Below, in pieces: positions 8,819 to 10,148 of a DNA stretch of 10,148 bases. The notes under the pieces are model-generated. The model saw only the letters and a program-made list of their open reading frames with translations, made no database searches and had not been told where the DNA came from. Origin of the DNA: Glaciimonas sp. Its GTDB lineage: Bacteria; Pseudomonadota; Gammaproteobacteria; Burkholderiales; Burkholderiaceae. The translations under genes were made by a program, and so were the position numbers. Location of the stretch: NCBI GenBank assembly GCA_014377145.1, contig JACMQE010000319.1, positions 1 through 10,148 on the forward strand, given 5' to 3'. Position 1 is the first letter of the stretch; each line of letters begins with the position of its first letter.

Positions 8819-9044
8819 GATTAATCACGTCCAAGGACGCGCTAAAAAGTGAAGTTACTTTCCAATTACGCCATATTTGTAGGTATCAAATTTCAATGTT
8901 AATGACTAAAGTGACATAAAACATTCCCTTGCGCCCCAGCAAGACGCTAACGACGCCGATTAGGATTGATAATTGAAGACATTCCAATTATGAGCGCCGG
9001 CATTTATAACAATATTGATGATTTTTTAGGTAACCAAATGATCA
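8819..9044. other. non-coding region upstream of leuC
   Basis: This 226-bp AT-rich spacer separates the recombinase relic from leuC and should have held the leu promoter on the minus strand. I see no -35/-10 pair at good spacing. A 12-nt palindrome, CGTCCAAGGACG (8828-8839), lies about 10 nt before the leuC ATG. It could be chance or an old operator. No leucine-rich leader peptide of the attenuator kind is apparent, and no gene remnant is recognised. Confidence 0.5.
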
Positions 9045-9116
9045 CTATTCACTAATGCATTCAAACAAGATACCAAACACCCTATTTACAGTCTTCCCTA
9101 CCTCTTCGATATAGAG

Positions 9117-9131
9117 CCCTGCCCTGCCCTG
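9117..9131. repeat. (CCCTG)x3 tandem pentamer in recombinase relic
   Basis: Three exact CCCTG units lie where the family motif TVQGYIEE is encoded. The relic reads TVQG, then RAGL, then YIEE, 12 nt longer than expected. Two extra pentamers plus a CT doubling account for the 12 nt, so the net insertion is in frame. This looks like replication slippage. Confidence 0.75.
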
Positions 9132-9664
9132 CACCGTACCATCATGACGCCAGCCACCCTGCCTTTTATATCCTGAAAACGCGTGCCCGCACGATAGGCG
9201 CTAGTTGCCAGACCACGTCGCAAGCTATGAATACTTAATTGAAGCACATAGAACAAGCCCGTCATATTTGCAGCAGCATTCAGAATCTTACTTAAGCTAG
9301 CCTCATGCATGGCATTGTTTCCAATTTGTCCCCATTTATTAATTCCTTTAAATATCGGCCCAGACGTCACTTCTCCGGCTTTTAACCAGGCGCGTAATGC
9401 AATCGGCGAACAACAAGTGTGATCACCGAACGGAATCGCCTTGGTAATGCCCTCGCCTTTTTGATCGGTCTTTAGACGCGGCAGAGTTATCAATAATCCA
9501 TCAGGCTCCCAGGTAATATGCTCGACCTGAGGCTGGACAACCTTACTACGCCGATACCCACCAAATTAGGGAATTTGCAGAAACGCATTGTCACGCAGCA
9601 CTGTTAACGTTCCCAATTTTTGCAATGCCAACGCAATCAGTGCCATATCTTCCGTGGGCAATGC

Positions 9665-9696
9665 CTTTGCTTTTCGAATCCTTTGCCTTTCAAATC
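9665..9696. repeat. 16-bp tandem duplication breaking the recombinase frame
   Basis: CTTTGCTTTTCGAATC (9665-9680) is followed directly by CTTTGCCTTTCAAATC (9681-9696), 14 of 16 bases identical. Only one copy is needed to read GRPIRKAKALPTED. The extra 16 bases shift the frame and give TGA after GRPI. The two mismatches suggest the duplication has had time to diverge. Confidence 0.8.
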
Positions 9697-10058
9697 GGCC
9701 GGCCATTTTTGCGCTTTATTCCCAGCAACGTTTTACGCACAGTCGGCGTATCTGCCGGATCGGGAAAGTTTTGCTGGATGTGCCATTGTGATAACACCAT
9801 CAAGCACAACGCCAATGTGCGTGGATTTAATAATTGGGAATAAGTCAGCAAATAGCGCAGCACCGTTGTCTCATCGCCCGGCAAACCATCGTCCCATTCC
9901 AAATATTGGCGAATCGCCGAGCGATAAGTGCGACGCGTATTTTCTGAGGTGGCGACCGCCAGGAGTTCACGGTGCTGTTGCTGCCACTGCTCAACCGATT
10001 TTGTACTTTGCACAAGCTGTCCAACTAACGGTTGAGTAAGCTTAATGCGGATATTCAT

Positions 10059-10148
10059 AAGGTCATCATTGGGTGCATTTCAAGAAACGGCACCAAAATT
10101 TCATAGGAGTTGACAAAAATACGCAGCCGACAAGGGTGTAGGGTACTA
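10059..10148. other. right window edge, nothing recognised
   Basis: This 90-bp stretch lies upstream of the recombinase relic. No gene, repeat or convincing promoter is visible within it. Confidence 0.4.

Larger units (their letters stand above)
9045..10058 (-). pseudogene. tyrosine recombinase (phage-type integrase), degraded
   Basis: The original gene encoded a site-specific tyrosine recombinase of about 330-340 residues. The N-terminal SAM-like core-binding domain is clear in 10058-9690: ATSENTRRTYRSAIRQYLEW, then LNPRTLALCLMVLSQWH and TPTVRKTLLGIKRKNGRPI. A 16-bp tandem duplication (9665-9696) then shifts frame. The next frame gives RKAKALPTEDMALIALALQK, a TAA (9566-9568), then YRRSK with the first catalytic arginine. 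ITLPRLKTDQKGEGITKAIP and SIHSLRRGLATSAYRAG (catalytic His-x-x-Arg) follow. One base is missing near 9162-9167. Restoring it gives QGGWRHDGTVQ, then YIEEV with the presumed nucleophilic tyrosine, ending at TAG 9045. ATG 10058 is taken as the start, but no good ribosome binding site precedes it. Whether it came from a prophage, an island or a chromosomal recombinase family is unclear. It is not XerC or XerD by motif. Confidence 0.85.

Noticed and set aside
8819..9044. A leucine attenuator or leader peptide upstream of leuC.
   Set aside because: No short frame rich in leucine codons followed by paired terminator/antiterminator stems is visible.
9117..9131. The CCCTG repeat as a phase-variation switch.
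   Set aside because: The host gene is already broken by a separate frameshift, a stop and a 16-bp duplication, and the repeat is only three units.
5440..9339. A 14-base match, ATAAATGGGGACAA, upstream of asd (5440-5453) and on the opposite strand in the recombinase relic (9326-9339).
   Set aside because: A 14-mer shared once between two places on either strand is not unexpected by chance in about 10 kb. The recombinase copy is explained by its coding sequence (INKWGQI).
9620..10039. A 139-codon plus-strand open frame opposite the recombinase relic.
   Set aside because: The minus strand encodes a recognisable tyrosine recombinase core-binding domain there, and the plus-strand product matches nothing I know.
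1428..10088. TTTCAAGAAAC occurs both in the fimV palindrome (1428-1438) and near the right edge (10078-10088).
   Set aside because: Only 11 bases match and the similarity does not extend on either side, so it is not evidence for a second copy of the palindrome.

Overview
The window reads as a piece of chromosome from a betaproteobacterium, probably order Burkholderiales and perhaps near the Oxalobacteraceae, whose genome is eroding. The minus-strand gene order leuC - entericidin - leuD - leuB - asd - fimV - truA is the conserved Burkholderiales arrangement. The decoded proteins fit that group, including a FimV-type LysM/coiled-coil/TPR protein. Every recognisable gene lies on the minus strand. 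The taxonomic call comes from synteny and remembered family sequence, not from a database search.

Layout from left to right. 1-719: truA, intact but cut by the window edge. 720-1227: non-coding, with a hairpin (815-838) and a 117-bp MITE-like element (909-1025). 1228-4048: fimV, broken by at least ten frameshifts and stops and carrying a 51-bp near-perfect palindrome near its 3' end. 4049-4289: non-coding, with a possible asd terminator. 4290-5423: asd, intact with its catalytic residues. 5517-6588: leuB with one frameshift. 6638-7224: leuD with a stop, a frameshift and an apparent internal deletion. 7230-7402: an entericidin-type lipoprotein relic that no longer has a start codon or lipobox cysteine. 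7419-8818: leuC with three frameshifts. 8819-9044: non-coding. 9045-10058: a tyrosine recombinase pseudogene containing short tandem duplications.

Taken together, the leucine branch (LeuCD isopropylmalate isomerase and LeuB dehydrogenase) is genetically broken, so the cell is probably a leucine auxotroph unless copies exist elsewhere. The polar scaffold FimV and the entericidin lipoprotein are also gone. Two genes remain clean over long distances: asd, needed for diaminopimelate and peptidoglycan as well as Thr/Met/Lys, and truA, a tRNA pseudouridine synthase. That selective pattern is what host-restricted or symbiotic reduction produces. It also argues against random sequencing error, because lesions are absent from about 1.85 kb of asd plus truA and dense elsewhere. 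I found no CRISPR array, tRNA, rRNA, riboswitch or defence system, and no convincing new biological system. The items most worth a second look are the two palindromic or inverted-repeat elements and the pattern of the lesions.
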